From Crotalaria pallida (lineage: Eukaryota; Streptophyta; Magnoliopsida; Fabales; Fabaceae): a DNA stretch of 64,000 nt. The notes under the pieces are model-generated. The model was not told where the DNA came from, did not search any database, and was given only the letters and a program-made list of their open reading frames with translations. The position numbers and the translations under genes were made by a program. Shown here one piece after another: positions 11,599 to 21,696 of this stretch (positions are counted from its first letter, which is position 1; each line of letters starts with the position of its first letter). Where the stretch lies: NCBI GenBank assembly GCA_037953625.1, contig CM075652.1, positions 39,550,501-39,614,500 of the forward strand, given 5' to 3'.

Positions 11599-13233
11599 TG
11601 TAACATCCTGGTTTTTATTAGGACAAAACTTAGGTCCAGTACCATATATGCTGGTGGTCTAGGTTACTTATCCTAAGATGACATGTGGCATTTTTTTCCA
11701 CCTCAACATAACATCCCTTTAACACTGTTAACACAAGGGAAACACCCGTTATTTTCTTCTTCTCTTTACTATGTCTCTCCCTCTCCCTTTCTTCTTCTTC
11801 GATCTTCTTCGAAGAGTCTACCTCTCAGCCACTATTTTTAGGCTTGTAACTCCCATGGCACATAAACCTTCTTCTTAAAAATCGTGAATCCCCTTCACTG
11901 AACTGCTACTCGAGCACACCCACCATGTGATTACAAACAAAATGCCACAATCAAGTCAAGTTCATAGATGGAAACCAAATGAATCAAGTCAAGTTGATCA
12001 ATAGAGTGTAGAGGCTGCATAGTGGTGACTTTTTTTGGGTATAGGTTTTGTTGACATAGGAATGAAGTCAAGTAAATTGAATGCTAAACATAGTGGTGAT
12101 TTTTTTTGGTATAGGTTTTGTTGGCATAGGAATGAAGAACATATGTTACAGCAACATATATTTTTGAAGAATTTGCTTTATTTTTGTTATAGCGACATCT
12201 GTTACAGCAACATAGCAAATTTGCTTTATTTTTGTTACAACAAACTTATATTTTTGAAGAACTTGTTGCAGCAAACATTCTTGCATAACTCAGTTATTGC
12301 ATAACCTAATAATTATATTTAAGAATATTTTGCGTATATGGAGTTGATGTGCTAAAAATGATTTTCAACTATTTTCTTAGTATATATGTGTATGTATAAG
12401 TGTTTGAAAACGATTTCCTAGTATATGTATATATTTGTATAAATATATCCCTATGTAGGTATTAGCGTTTATAATTATATCCTTGTGTATATGAATGTGT
12501 GTGTGTATGAATATGTATATACATATATAGGTGTATGCTTGTGTGCATTCCTAGGTGTAAGTAATTGTGCTCATTTCTTTGTGTGTATGTGTGTATTTGT
12601 ATGCGATCGCATCGTTAGGATGAGTAGGGAAGTGTTCTAGAGTCGGTAGTTATAGTCGAAGGGTAATCGGTTTAGGTTTTAGATTGGTGTGGTTGTGGTT
12701 GAATGAGTAGGGTTTGTGTAGGTTTGGGGTTTGGGGTATTCCATAGCCCATATAAGCGTCTTTTAGTGTGTCCATCTCGTTAGAGTGAGTGGATAAAGGA
12801 TCCTAGGAAAGAGCCTTGAGTATAAGGATAGACCCTAGTGTCTATGTTCGGAGAGTCCTTCGAACTCACGTTTCGATTGAGTTCCGGAGTTTAATAAATG
12901 TGCGAGGCATTCGAGTTCAATCCGACCCAGTTGGTTATGCCTTGAGCGTGATTGGTATTAGGGTTAAGTGGTTATAGGGTTTGTCTTAGGTCGATCGGGT
13001 TAGATCGAGTGTTTAAGAAGAGGATAAGTCTAAAATTCGGTTGTTAGTTCGTTTCGTCTTTCCGTGATTGTGACTTGTGTGTTTGTTCTTATTAATTGAT
13101 GATTGTGATGTTTGCATGTGTGTTTAGAGGTGTTTAGAAAGTGCTTAGATAGTGGATTTATGATAGGGGAAGTTAGGGTGTGCTAGGAATGGCTTAGAAC
13201 CCTTAGAATGCTTGAAAGAAAGGAAAACATAGG

Positions 13234-13412
13234 GCATTAATCGATTAATATTTGAGCCACCTTCAGCCACTAATCGATTAAGACTCAGCTTAATCGATTA
13301 GATTTAAGAGCACCTTATGGCACTAATCGATTAACTCATGTATTAATCGATTAATCCTTTGTAAACAATGGGAGTTAATCGATTAACCAAAGTGGTTAAT
13401 CGATTAACCACT
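13234..13412. promoter_or_regulatory. Palindrome cluster TTAATCGATTAA (7 sites) in LTR D
   Basis: Seven near-identical sites with core TAATCGATTA lie in 180 bp. The last two form a larger inverted pair around 'aaagtgg'. They sit just upstream of the CT-rich leader, in the promoter (U3) part of the LTR. See LTR A and the copia LTRs for the same word. Confidence 0.8.
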
Positions 13413-13801
13413 ATCAACTAAGAAATAAAAACGGTTTTCAAGTGTTGTCCCTCATTTGTTTCTCTTTCCTCACTCTAGCTCTTCTTCTTCTTCTTTCTTC
13501 TCCAATCCTTCTCAAACATCAAATTAACACCAAATCACACCAAAGTAACACCATATAATCATCCCCCATCAAGGTCCTACTAATTTCCACCCTTAAATTC
13601 TCTATTTCATCTCTTTCTCTCAAAACCCCCAATTCTCACACCCAAAACCCTAACTCTTCCAATTTTCTTCATTGGGTGGGATAATCTTTAAGGGAAGCTA
13701 GGAATTGATCATGGAGCAAGGAATTAGAGACTTAGGAGCTTGTCCCAAGGGCTCGGTGGAGTGCAACTCACACTCTCTCCTACTCCTCTTCTCTTCAAAA
13801 G

Positions 13802-14429
13802 GTAAGGGGAGATTCTTTCCACACTTTGAGTTACGGGCCGGGTAGTTAGAGTTTATAATAGGATTTGAGATTAGTAGTTAAATTAGAATGTGGTAACAAA
13901 TAGTGTAGGTTAGAGTTTAATTATTCGTAATTACTGTAGCTTTTAGTTAACTTTAAGAATATTGTAAATGTTATATTAATTTATTTTGTGAATTGTTAAA
14001 GTAGGAAGTGAAGAACATTAGGGAGATGACTTAAATTACTTCACTCTGAGACATACCTAAGTATGTCGACTGGTTTATTGGTTAACTTCTGATTTGTTGA
14101 TTGCTATTGAGTGCTAAATGTTTATAATTGTGACCAAGTGTTTTAATGGCTTAATTGTGAAATTAAAAATGGAATGTAAAGGAATTTGAATATATTGCTT
14201 AAAAGAATACTGAGAAAGGAAAGTGGAAATGGTTATTGGTTAATGGTCATAGTAGTGGAAATTTTAACTCAAGTGTGAAAGTGAATTGTTGTAGTGAATT
14301 GAATAGAATATATTTTGGTTATTTCATCCTCGATTTAGTTGCTAGTCTTAAGTTTTATTGTGAACTGTTTACTGCCCTTTTAATTCACTGTGTTGTTAAA
14401 GATCTCACCCTTAGTGGTTAACAATTTAG
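13802..14429 (+). other. Putative intron in LTR leader (LTR D)
   Basis: A donor-like AAAG-GTAAGGGG follows the CT-rich leader and an acceptor-like AATTTAG-GTAC follows 'ctcacccttagtgg'. The same pair of landmarks is found in LTR A (19832-21278). This is inference from conserved position only. Confidence 0.35.
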
Positions 14430-14641
14430 GTACATGTTCAAGAAGCTTGGAGATCAGAGTGCGCAACGGAACAAGTCGAAAGAAAGGAAACCAGTTTTGT
14501 TTAAATGTTCTATACTGTAATTGGGTACCCCACATTTTTGTAAAAACTTAATTTGTAAATGAAAAGTTTAAAGTTATCCGTTGTATTTCAAACTCTGATT
14601 ATGTATTTTATTTAATGAAACAACTTTTAAAGTTCCCTATT

Positions 14642-15248
14642 TGTGGTGGACTCGGCCTAGCCGAGCTCCACGTAACCCTCACTCAGGACCTGAGGACCCC
14701 TCAGCAGGCCCTCTGTATGCTTGGCCGAGCTCAAGGCTCAACGGCCAAGCAGACATCAGACACGGGCCGATATCATGCTCCTTCCCCTCTGTGTGCTGGG
14801 CCGAGCTCAAGGCTCAACGGCCGAACAGACACCAGACACGGGCCGATCTCATGCTCCTACCAGGGTCCGACTTCCTTGTCCGACACCACCTAGAGTCCGA
14901 CACCTCCCCTAGAGTCCGATACCAGGGACAGGGTGACGTGTCTCACCTTATCCACAAGGACAGCTCATCCACTCATGGCTCAGTACAGTCTGGCCCTACT
15001 TGGGCCTAAAGCAAGCCCATTAGGGCAACCAGCTCCCCCCTATAAGTAGCTCCGTACTACATGGGGCTCAGGTATGTCCTCTAACCCTAATTATCACCCT
15101 CACACACCAGTGATTAGGGTTACTTCTTGGCTCTCTCTTTAGCCACTTAAGGACTCCCACCAAACATCACACAGAAACCCTAGACAGAGGCTCCTTTGAA
15201 GGTCTTCTTCCCTAACCCTTGGAGGACCTCACCGTCTAGGACATCACA
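14642..15248 (+). mobile_element. Solo LTR E, 5-bp target duplication, nested in LTR D
   Basis: The 607-bp block starts TGTGGTGGACTC and ends GGACATCACA, flanked by 'ctatt' on both sides (14637-14641, 15249-15253). It is GC-rich, unlike its host LTR. It carries a TATA-like CTATAAGTAG near 15039 on the plus strand and two tandem copies of a roughly 77-bp unit (about 14710-14860) containing GGCCGAGCTCAAGGCTCAAC. The overlapping ORFs at 14615-15009 read through this repeat and are not regarded as genes. Confidence 0.85.
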
Positions 15249-15303
15249 CTATTTATTTCCAAAACTTTTATTTCTATATATTTTATATTATGAAAATTGG
15301 GGT

Positions 15304-15767
15304 GTTAATACTTTAAAAAGGGGAACTCGAGCTCCCTTCACTGTCCACCCCCTTCTTTCCCAAATTTCCCCAAAAACACTAATATCCACCTCCCCCATCA
15401 TTCCTCCATCAACCCTAAGCTCACTACAAGAAATCAAACCCTAAGGACATCAATGCTTCTCTCCTTTTTCCCTTCTTTGTCATCTTCTTCCTCTCACAAC
15501 CTCTTTCTCTCTCTAACTCACATTTCCCCACTCATTCCAACAACCCCAACCAAGTATAAATCCATCAAAGGAGTGGGAATTTAAGGCTATCAAGGGTAGA
15601 TTCAAGGGTCTTAGAGCTTTAATCAAGTCTTCTCTTGCTCAAAGGTAAGGAGGAGTCATTTTTACACTTTAAGCATAGGGATTGTTAAGGTTTATAGTGG
15701 AATTGGGGAAAATGACTAAGCTAAGTGTAGGGTTAGCCGAACTGAGACATTCATTGATCGACCCAGG
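15304..15767 (+). mobile_element. LTR fragment J, right piece
   Basis: This continues the LTR interrupted by LTR D. It has a CT-rich leader (15440-15560), the donor-like CAAAG-GTAAGGAGG (15639-15652) and 'acactttaagcatagggatt', which resembles LTR B ('acactttgagttagggat'). It stops where LTR F begins at 15768. Confidence 0.55.
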
Positions 15768-16745
15768 TGTAACATCCTGACTTTCTTTTGTATTATAAAT
15801 TTTGAGTTTTATCAAATTAAATGATCAATCCTTGTAATTAATCATTAGAGTGTTGAGCATTTTTTTAAATATCCTATAGTATCTACGAAAGTATATTTCA
15901 TTTTTATATTCTAAAGTAAATTCATTTAAATCAATTACCCTATTCGATATTAAATTATGTTTAATATTTCTAAACTTTGAACCATATCATTTTCTTATAT
16001 GTATTTATTTGATAATCAAACTTTGTTCTAGGTATTTTCTTGAATCAAAAATAAATAAATAAAATGTGTGTGTTAGTATTTTTTTTAAAAAAAGAGAGAG
16101 AGAGAGAGAGCTTGTGTGTGTTAAGTTGGGGGAACAAACCCTAGTGTTCCCCTTCTCTATTGTGCAGCGGCAGAAACCACCCCCCCTATGTACCCACCCT
16201 TCATTATTCTTCTTCATTTGGGTCCCTTACCTTCTCTCTCATCGTCTCTCTCTCTCTCTCGCCCTCTGTGTTGGTCGCCGCTCCCACCACCTTAAACCAC
16301 CATCGCAGCGCCCTTCTCTCTCTTGACTCGTGCTTCTCTCTCTCCACTGGAGAATTGAGCCGCCGTCGCGTTTCTCCCTCTACCCAGTCGCGCCCTCTCT
16401 CCCTGGTCTCAAAGCCGTCGCCGTCTCCTCCTTACGCAGGAGACAACCATTGAAGAAGCCAACCTCCGCCATCGGTTCTCTCTCGCCTTGCATCTCTCTT
16501 CCTCCTAGATCTAGCCACCATTATCGTTCTCCGACTTCACCCAGCCAAGACCGAACCGCCACCAACGAAGTCACTGTTGCTCGCGCCGGTCACCGTCACC
16601 GTCACCGTCACTGTTGATGGCCTTGTGACCCACAAACCAGGGGCCTCCATCTCCTTCTTGTGTGGTTCTAGCTGCTGAATCGAGTTAAACCGTCACTGGG
16701 GTCGAAGCTCCTTCACTGTTCACCCACAAACCAATGCTTACACAA
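15768..16745 (+). mobile_element. LTR fragment F (Tekay-like, 5' part)
   Basis: It starts TGTAACATCCTGAC like the other long LTRs, is AT-rich to about 16080, has a (GA)n run at 16094-16110, then a long CT-rich leader (16210-16620). It ends against the opposite-strand LTR B near 16745; the exact join is unclear. The overlapping ORFs at 16066-16617 are leader sequence rich in S, P and R and are not supported as proteins. Confidence 0.5.
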
Positions 16746-18680
16746 TACTTGGCCAATCCGGATCCAAGTACAACTCGGGAGGATGCCCGAGTTGGCTATA
16801 GCCGAGACCGCCCTCCGCGGCCCTGAAGTGCCTAAGTGACCGTCGGAATTGTAAAGATTATGGCAGAACCAATCCCCAGCGCTGGTAGCTAGCCCAACCC
16901 CAAACGTAGGATCAAGGCCCTACTCACTACAACTCCCCATGTAGTCACTGGATCACTCTCGTACCTAGGTTCCATGAACCGTCTCGTAAGTCTATCTCAT
17001 ACCTTGACGTCCAACCTCAACTCCATGTCATGATGCATGATAGTTAGGGTTATTGGAAAGGAAGTCAAGAGCCGGTGCTCTTTCGACTTTTCATAATAAA
17101 ACGTGGTACTTGATACTTACTTAACCGGTTATTGGAATCGACTAACCGATTAAGTTAGTATCGAAGTACCTTCTCGATTCATTCGTCGTATAATTCGGCA
17201 CTGACTTCTTTTACAATAACCTTAACCCTGACCCAACAACATGTACATGATCACACACAATATCCAGATAGTCAATATGCACAGGCATATCTCAGCCCTA
17301 TGCGAAGCAACTCCAACGACATCAAAATACAGGCAACAACAACGAATAACCAAAACAAATATAAACAACCACAAAAAATGTCACAGATAAATCAATCGAC
17401 ATACACAGGTATGTCTCAGAGAACAGAATATAAATCAACGTCCTAGGGTTCTTGACTTCCTACTTTTATAACATACAAAGAGGGGTTCTAACATAAACAC
17501 TTTATCAATTATAAAATCAACCAATAATAGGCTTGTAACCCCTAACCCATCTCCAAACAAGTGCTAATTTATTACCCACACTCCAATTTAATTATCAATC
17601 CCTAATCCTATTATAAACCTTAACTATCCCTAACTCAAAGTGTAGAAAAGTGTCTCCCCCTTACCTTAGAGGAAGAGGAGGCTCGATTGAAGCTCTGAGG
17701 ACCTTGAATCTACCCCCGATCTACTTGGATTTCAACTCTCTAGACCGATCTCCACTTGGTTCTATGGTTGGAGGAGAGAGAAAGAGCCCTAGGAGAGAGA
17801 AAGCGCTCCATGAAAGAGAGGGAAAGCTTGCAAACAAGAGGGATGTATGGATTTAGGTAGGATTAACTCAAAATCTTGCCTTGGGTTCATGGGGGAAGGT
17901 ATTAGAGGTGAGAGGAAAGATAGAGAAACGTGTGGGTGGAGGAGAGGGAAAGTGGTGCACCAAAATGGTGCTGATGCGGGTTTTATAGAGCTAGACGCGC
18001 GCCTGGGCGCGCTGTCGCTGTGCCTGAGCGCGCTGATGCGTGCTACTGGTGCTGAGGAAAATGGCGTGCGCGCGCTTGGGTGCCTAGTGCGCTCGCCTGG
18101 GCGCCAGTTTCCCTGTCTGGTGCACCAAGTGGTGCACCGATGCGTATGGGAGCACCAAATGCCCTGAAACTTTGATTTTCGCACTTTTTGACCCGATTCA
18201 AAGGTTCCTAACCCTTCCTAACACTAAATCAAACACACCCAACATTAAAATACATTTACAAACATCAAAAATCATATAGTAAAACATCAAACACATAAAT
18301 CGTAAAAACACAAAATATCGAACGAAACTACAAACGAACCTTAGACTTTACCCTTTTCAAACACTCGTTCTAACCCGAACGACTTAAGACCACTCTCTCA
18401 CCTCACTAATCTAAGGCTACTAAAACTCGAGGCATAACCAAGCGGCCAGATGACATCCAAATGCCTCACAAAACCTATCACTTTCCGGAACTCCGTCGAA
18501 ACACAATTTCGAAGGAATCCTCCGAGCACTAACACTAAGGCCAACACTTACACTCGAAACCCCTTGCTTAGAATTCTCTAACCAGTTACTCGACCAAGGC
18601 TAAGGCACAAGAGACACACTCGGACTCTTTCCAACTCCTGGCACTCAAACATAAACACAGACTCTAGTCGAGCATCCACC
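16746..18680 (-). mobile_element. LTR B, minus strand, truncated and split by the inversion
   Basis: Read on the minus strand this has the landmarks of LTRs A and D in order: U3 palindromes, TATA box, CT-rich leader, donor-like CTAAG-GTAAGGGGG (near 17665) and the hairpin GACATACCTGTGTATGTC (17398-17415). Its 5' end is missing here and is found at 42566-42733 (starting TGTAACAATTTG), on the other side of the inversion and of the hAT insertion. The 3' end is lost against LTR F. Confidence 0.7.
17981..18165 (-). promoter_or_regulatory. TATA box and alternative palindrome array in LTR B
   Basis: On the minus strand a TATA box (TATAAAA, 17981-17987) is preceded by a GC-rich stretch with palindromes GGTGCACC (18119-18138, twice) and repeated GCGCG/CTGGGCGC words. 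A further GGTGCACC lies at 17954-17961, downstream of the TATA box. It occupies the place that the TTAATCGATTAA cluster occupies in LTRs D and A. The ORFs at 17789-18184 and 17847-18167 overlap here and are not supported. Confidence 0.6.
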
Positions 18681-18749
18681 TAGAGCTGTCAAAACGGGCC
18701 GGCCTACCCGGGTTCGAGCCGGCCCAGCCCGGATGCGGGCCATAACGGA
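18681..18749. mobile_element. hAT element, left end
   Basis: This is the terminal inverted repeat TAGAGCTGTCAAAACGGGCC preceded by the 8-bp target duplication 'catccacc' (18673-18680). The rest of the transposon is at 42734-43564 in the opposite orientation because of the inversion, with element A inserted between. Confidence 0.85.
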
Positions 18750-19188
18750 TGTAACATCCCCAAATTTACTAAGTGTTTAAGTGCCTTAGTGAATAGAATT
18801 GCCCTAAGTGTCGTAGCATTCTTAGGTTTCGATTTCGGTTAGAAACGTTAATTAGTATTAGAATTAGTGCGTGCTTAAGTGTTTAGAGTGTAGTATTTAG
18901 CTACGAATGGGTTTGTGTGAAGTAGAAATAAGTTAGAATAGGTTTAGAGTGAAGAGAAAGGAATGTGTTAGGTTAAGATTGTGGTTTAGAAATGTTATTA
19001 AAGGATTAAGAGTATAGGACTTTAGGAAATTAAGAATAATAGATCCATAGCTCTAAACCCAAATTCCACCGTTGGATATTAAGATAAGTGTGTTAGGAAG
19101 CTTGCCTCAAAATTTGAGCAAGATTCGACGGTTAACGAAAAAGTTACGGTACTTTGAAGTTCAAGGGTTTAAGTGGGCTGAACTGGTT

Positions 19189-19442
19189 ACTCGAGTAACA
19201 CTGGAGTTAATCGAGTAATGGCCGTAGGGTGCACTTAAGTTACTCGATTAACACTTGAGTTAATCGAGTAAGGCCGAATGATGCTCACGAATTAATCGAG
19301 TAAGCATGCGATTAATCGAGTAAGGCCGAATGATGCTCACGACTTAATCGATTAACAGCATCTGCTAATCGATTAAGGAAGGCTGTTCTAAGCCAAATTT
19401 ACATGGGTTACTCGATTAACCAAAGTGGCTAATCGAGTAACC
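19189..19442. promoter_or_regulatory. Palindrome cluster TTA[A/C]TCGA[T/G]TAA (about 10 sites) in LTR A
   Basis: Ten sites mix two half-sites, TTAATCGA and TTACTCGA, giving TTACTCGAGTAA, TTAATCGAGTAA, TTACTCGATTAA and TTAATCGATTAA. They lie upstream of the CT-rich leader. The same array recurs in the 3' LTR at 25436-25689. Confidence 0.85.
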
Positions 19443-19831
19443 ACCGTCAGATCAGCTTAAAAACACGAGTTTGGGGTGTTGAACTCATTTCTCTCTTCCT
19501 CTTCTTCGATTTCTTCTTCTCTTCTCCTCCCCAATCCTTCTCAATCACCAAACTAACATCAAATAACTCTAATCCATCAACCTATAATCACTTCCCATCA
19601 ACTCCCTATCATTTCCCATCAACCAAAACACCAATTTCTCTCTCTCACACTCAAATCCCCAAATTCCCCTCTCTAAACCCTAACAGTCCCAATCCATCAT
19701 ATTGAGTCTCCCAACCATTCAATTGGCCTTAGGAGATGCTAAAGGACAAGGATTAGGAGTCTTGGTGCATGGGTTGGAGCTTGGTGTGGAGCTCCCACAA
19801 AACCTTCGAGTTCTCCTCTTCCCTTCAAGAG

Positions 19832-21278
19832 GTAAGGGGTGTACTTTGGTCTAGTATTAGAGGAAGGGTTTATTAATAGTAATAGAGTTATAATTTGGTA
19901 TATTACTGGTTGGTTAGGTTGATGGGTAGGAGGGTAGAGTATAGTTAGAAACTCTAAGTGTTAGGGATATGTTAGTTATGTATGTATGTTATAGTAATTG
20001 ATTTTATAAATTGTAAAGTAGGAAGTGAAGAACCCTAGGAAGGAGATATAAATTACAGTCCCTGAGACATACCTGAGTATGTCGACTGATTGTTGATTGA
20101 TATTGTTTGTATTAATATTATTAAAGTGTATATAAGTAAATTGTAAATGACATTCATATAGTTATGCATTAAATAGGGCCAAGTATTTCTCAATTGAGTT
20201 TAAACCAATTAAATGACATTTTCTAAAGAACAAAGAGGGTCTTAAATTCAATTGAGAAACACTTAGGATAGTGGATCATGCATGGTGAAAAGGTGGACGT
20301 TAGGTGTAGGGGAAAAACACACGTCGCTTCGCGATTGATGAGGACAAGAGTAAATGTTAGGAATTATTATGGAGAACTTTGATCCTGCAAAGGATACGGG
20401 TTTGCTTCCCGTATTGGGGGTTGGTTCTATGCAAACCATAATAATTCTATTTACTTTGGTTTCTTTGGGCCAGTCGAGGGTGATTTCTGCTAAAGCCCGA
20501 TTTGGACAAATCAACCCAAATCGCATGAAGAACCTTCCTAAGTGGAGGTGTAGTGTTGTGCAAGCGGGTGGGCGAGGGACCTTCCTAAGTGGAGGTGAAG
20601 CACCCAACTAGAGGTTGAGAAATGCTTACTCCTGGTCGATTTTTCCCCAGAGTGGAGGGAGGGTTGTGAGGTGGTTGTGTTATTGTTGATATGGAAAAGG
20701 GAAAGTGTATAGGTACATTGTGTGAGGAACCCTCCTGCGGGGAGAATGTGAAGCACAATGTACCCAATAGTGTAAAAGTGTTAAAAGTTAAAGTGTTAAA
20801 AGTGTATAGGTACATTGTGTGAGGAACCCTCCTGCGGGGAGAATGTGAAGCACAATGTACCCAATCGTCAAAAGTGTAAAAGTGTTAAAAGTACAGTGAA
20901 AAGTGTGCAAGTGAAAGGGAAAGTGTGAATGCATTATGAAGGTGTTTTAATTCGTCGAATCCAATACAAAAGTGTAAAAGTGTTTAAAATGAAATAAAGT
21001 GTGCAATGTTGGATTCGAGAATTAATCCACCTAAGTGTGACGTTAGCAAGGCATAACCATGTGATTGTGCATTGTAGTATTATATAAAAGTGTTATACCC
21101 GTATATTTAGAAGTCATAAACTGAATAGTGTTATTGTGCCTTACTTGTTAATTGAATGGTGAATTGTATAATTGTTATTGTTTGTGTTTGAATATACCTC
21201 TTTATGATTTATTATTGTTTTTAAGCGTTTTCTTTGATCTAGATTTCAAAGTACTCACCCTTACAGTGGACATATTAG
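19832..21278 (+). other. Putative intron in LTR leader (LTR A)
   Basis: It runs from AAGAG-GTAAGGGG to CATATTAG-GTAC, at positions equivalent to the pair in LTR D. The interval includes the hairpin and the duplicated segment. Splicing is inferred from motifs only. Confidence 0.35.
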
Positions 21279-21696
21279 GTACACCAAGGAGACAGGCACG
21301 AAAGGATCAAGGCCGAGAACGGTATACTCATAGTAGAGAGTATATTGGTGTTAGTGACCCAAGGGTCACGAGGTTGAGCAACCATTCATAGGTTTATTTT
21401 GTAATAAATAGATTTTCGTAATTGTAATTGTAATTAATGACTTTGTTTTGTTTAAGCATTTTTATGAAATTGTAAGATTTATATGTATATCTTTTATTTT
21501 GTTAAGGTTTAAAGTATGCCATAGCATTATTTATTTCAAATTGAAAACTGTTCTGGACTGACAGGTTTAACTCTATTCGGGGAAAGTCCAATTTATAAAG
21601 GAGACTTTGTCAAAAATTTTATAAACCCCGAATATTTTCATAAATAAATATTAAACTAAAGTATTTTCTTAAAGTATAAAAATGTAGGATGTTACA

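Larger units (their letters stand above)
11599..15303 (+). mobile_element. Solo LTR D, Tekay-like Ty3/gypsy, with solo LTR E nested inside
   Basis: It starts TGTAACATCC and ends at ...GGGGTGTTAAT, where TGTTACA would be expected, so the last two bases have decayed. Five-base flanks are 'acttt' on both sides. Without the nested E it is about 3.1 kb, similar to the 2.9-kb LTR A. It shares ordered landmarks with LTR A: a palindrome cluster (13234-13412), a CT-rich leader (13449-13505), a donor-like AG-GTAAGG (13801-13806), the hairpin GACATACCTAAGTATGTC (14050-14067) and 'ctcacccttagtgg...tttaggtac' (14404-14432). No internal region or protein is present; ORFs within it are chance. Confidence 0.75.
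18750..21696 (+). mobile_element. 5' LTR of element A (2947 bp)
   Basis: It starts TGTAACATCC and ends GGATGTTACA, a 10-base inverted terminus. It is preceded by the target duplication 'acgga' (18745-18749) and followed at once by a tRNA-iMet-type primer binding site. Internal landmarks are a palindrome cluster (19189-19442), CT-rich leader (19486-19530), donor-like AGAG-GTAAGG (19828-19836), hairpin GACATACCTGAGTATGTC (20066-20083), and near 20705-20870 a duplicated segment ('gaggaaccctcctgcgggg' twice). ORFs inside it recur in inverted form at 43870-44998 because that is the other LTR. None is coding. Confidence 0.95.

Noticed and set aside
14615..15009. Overlapping plus-strand ORFs of 63-122 codons
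   Set aside because: They read a GC-rich 77-bp tandem repeat inside solo LTR E in three frames. No domain is recognisable.
15763..15780. LTR B and F as one complete solo LTR between 15768 and 42566
   Set aside because: The 5 bases outside the two ends (ccagg and the complement of gttgt) do not match, and the strand of the landmarks changes near 16745, so two different LTR fragments are present.
16066..16617. Ser/Pro/Arg-rich ORFs at 16066, 16160 and 16330
   Set aside because: They lie in the CT-rich leader of an LTR, which gives open frames in several phases.
20263..20815. ORFs of 72-114 codons duplicated at 44446-44998
   Set aside because: They are duplicated only because both LTRs of element A contain them. 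They sit on overlapping frames and have no domain.
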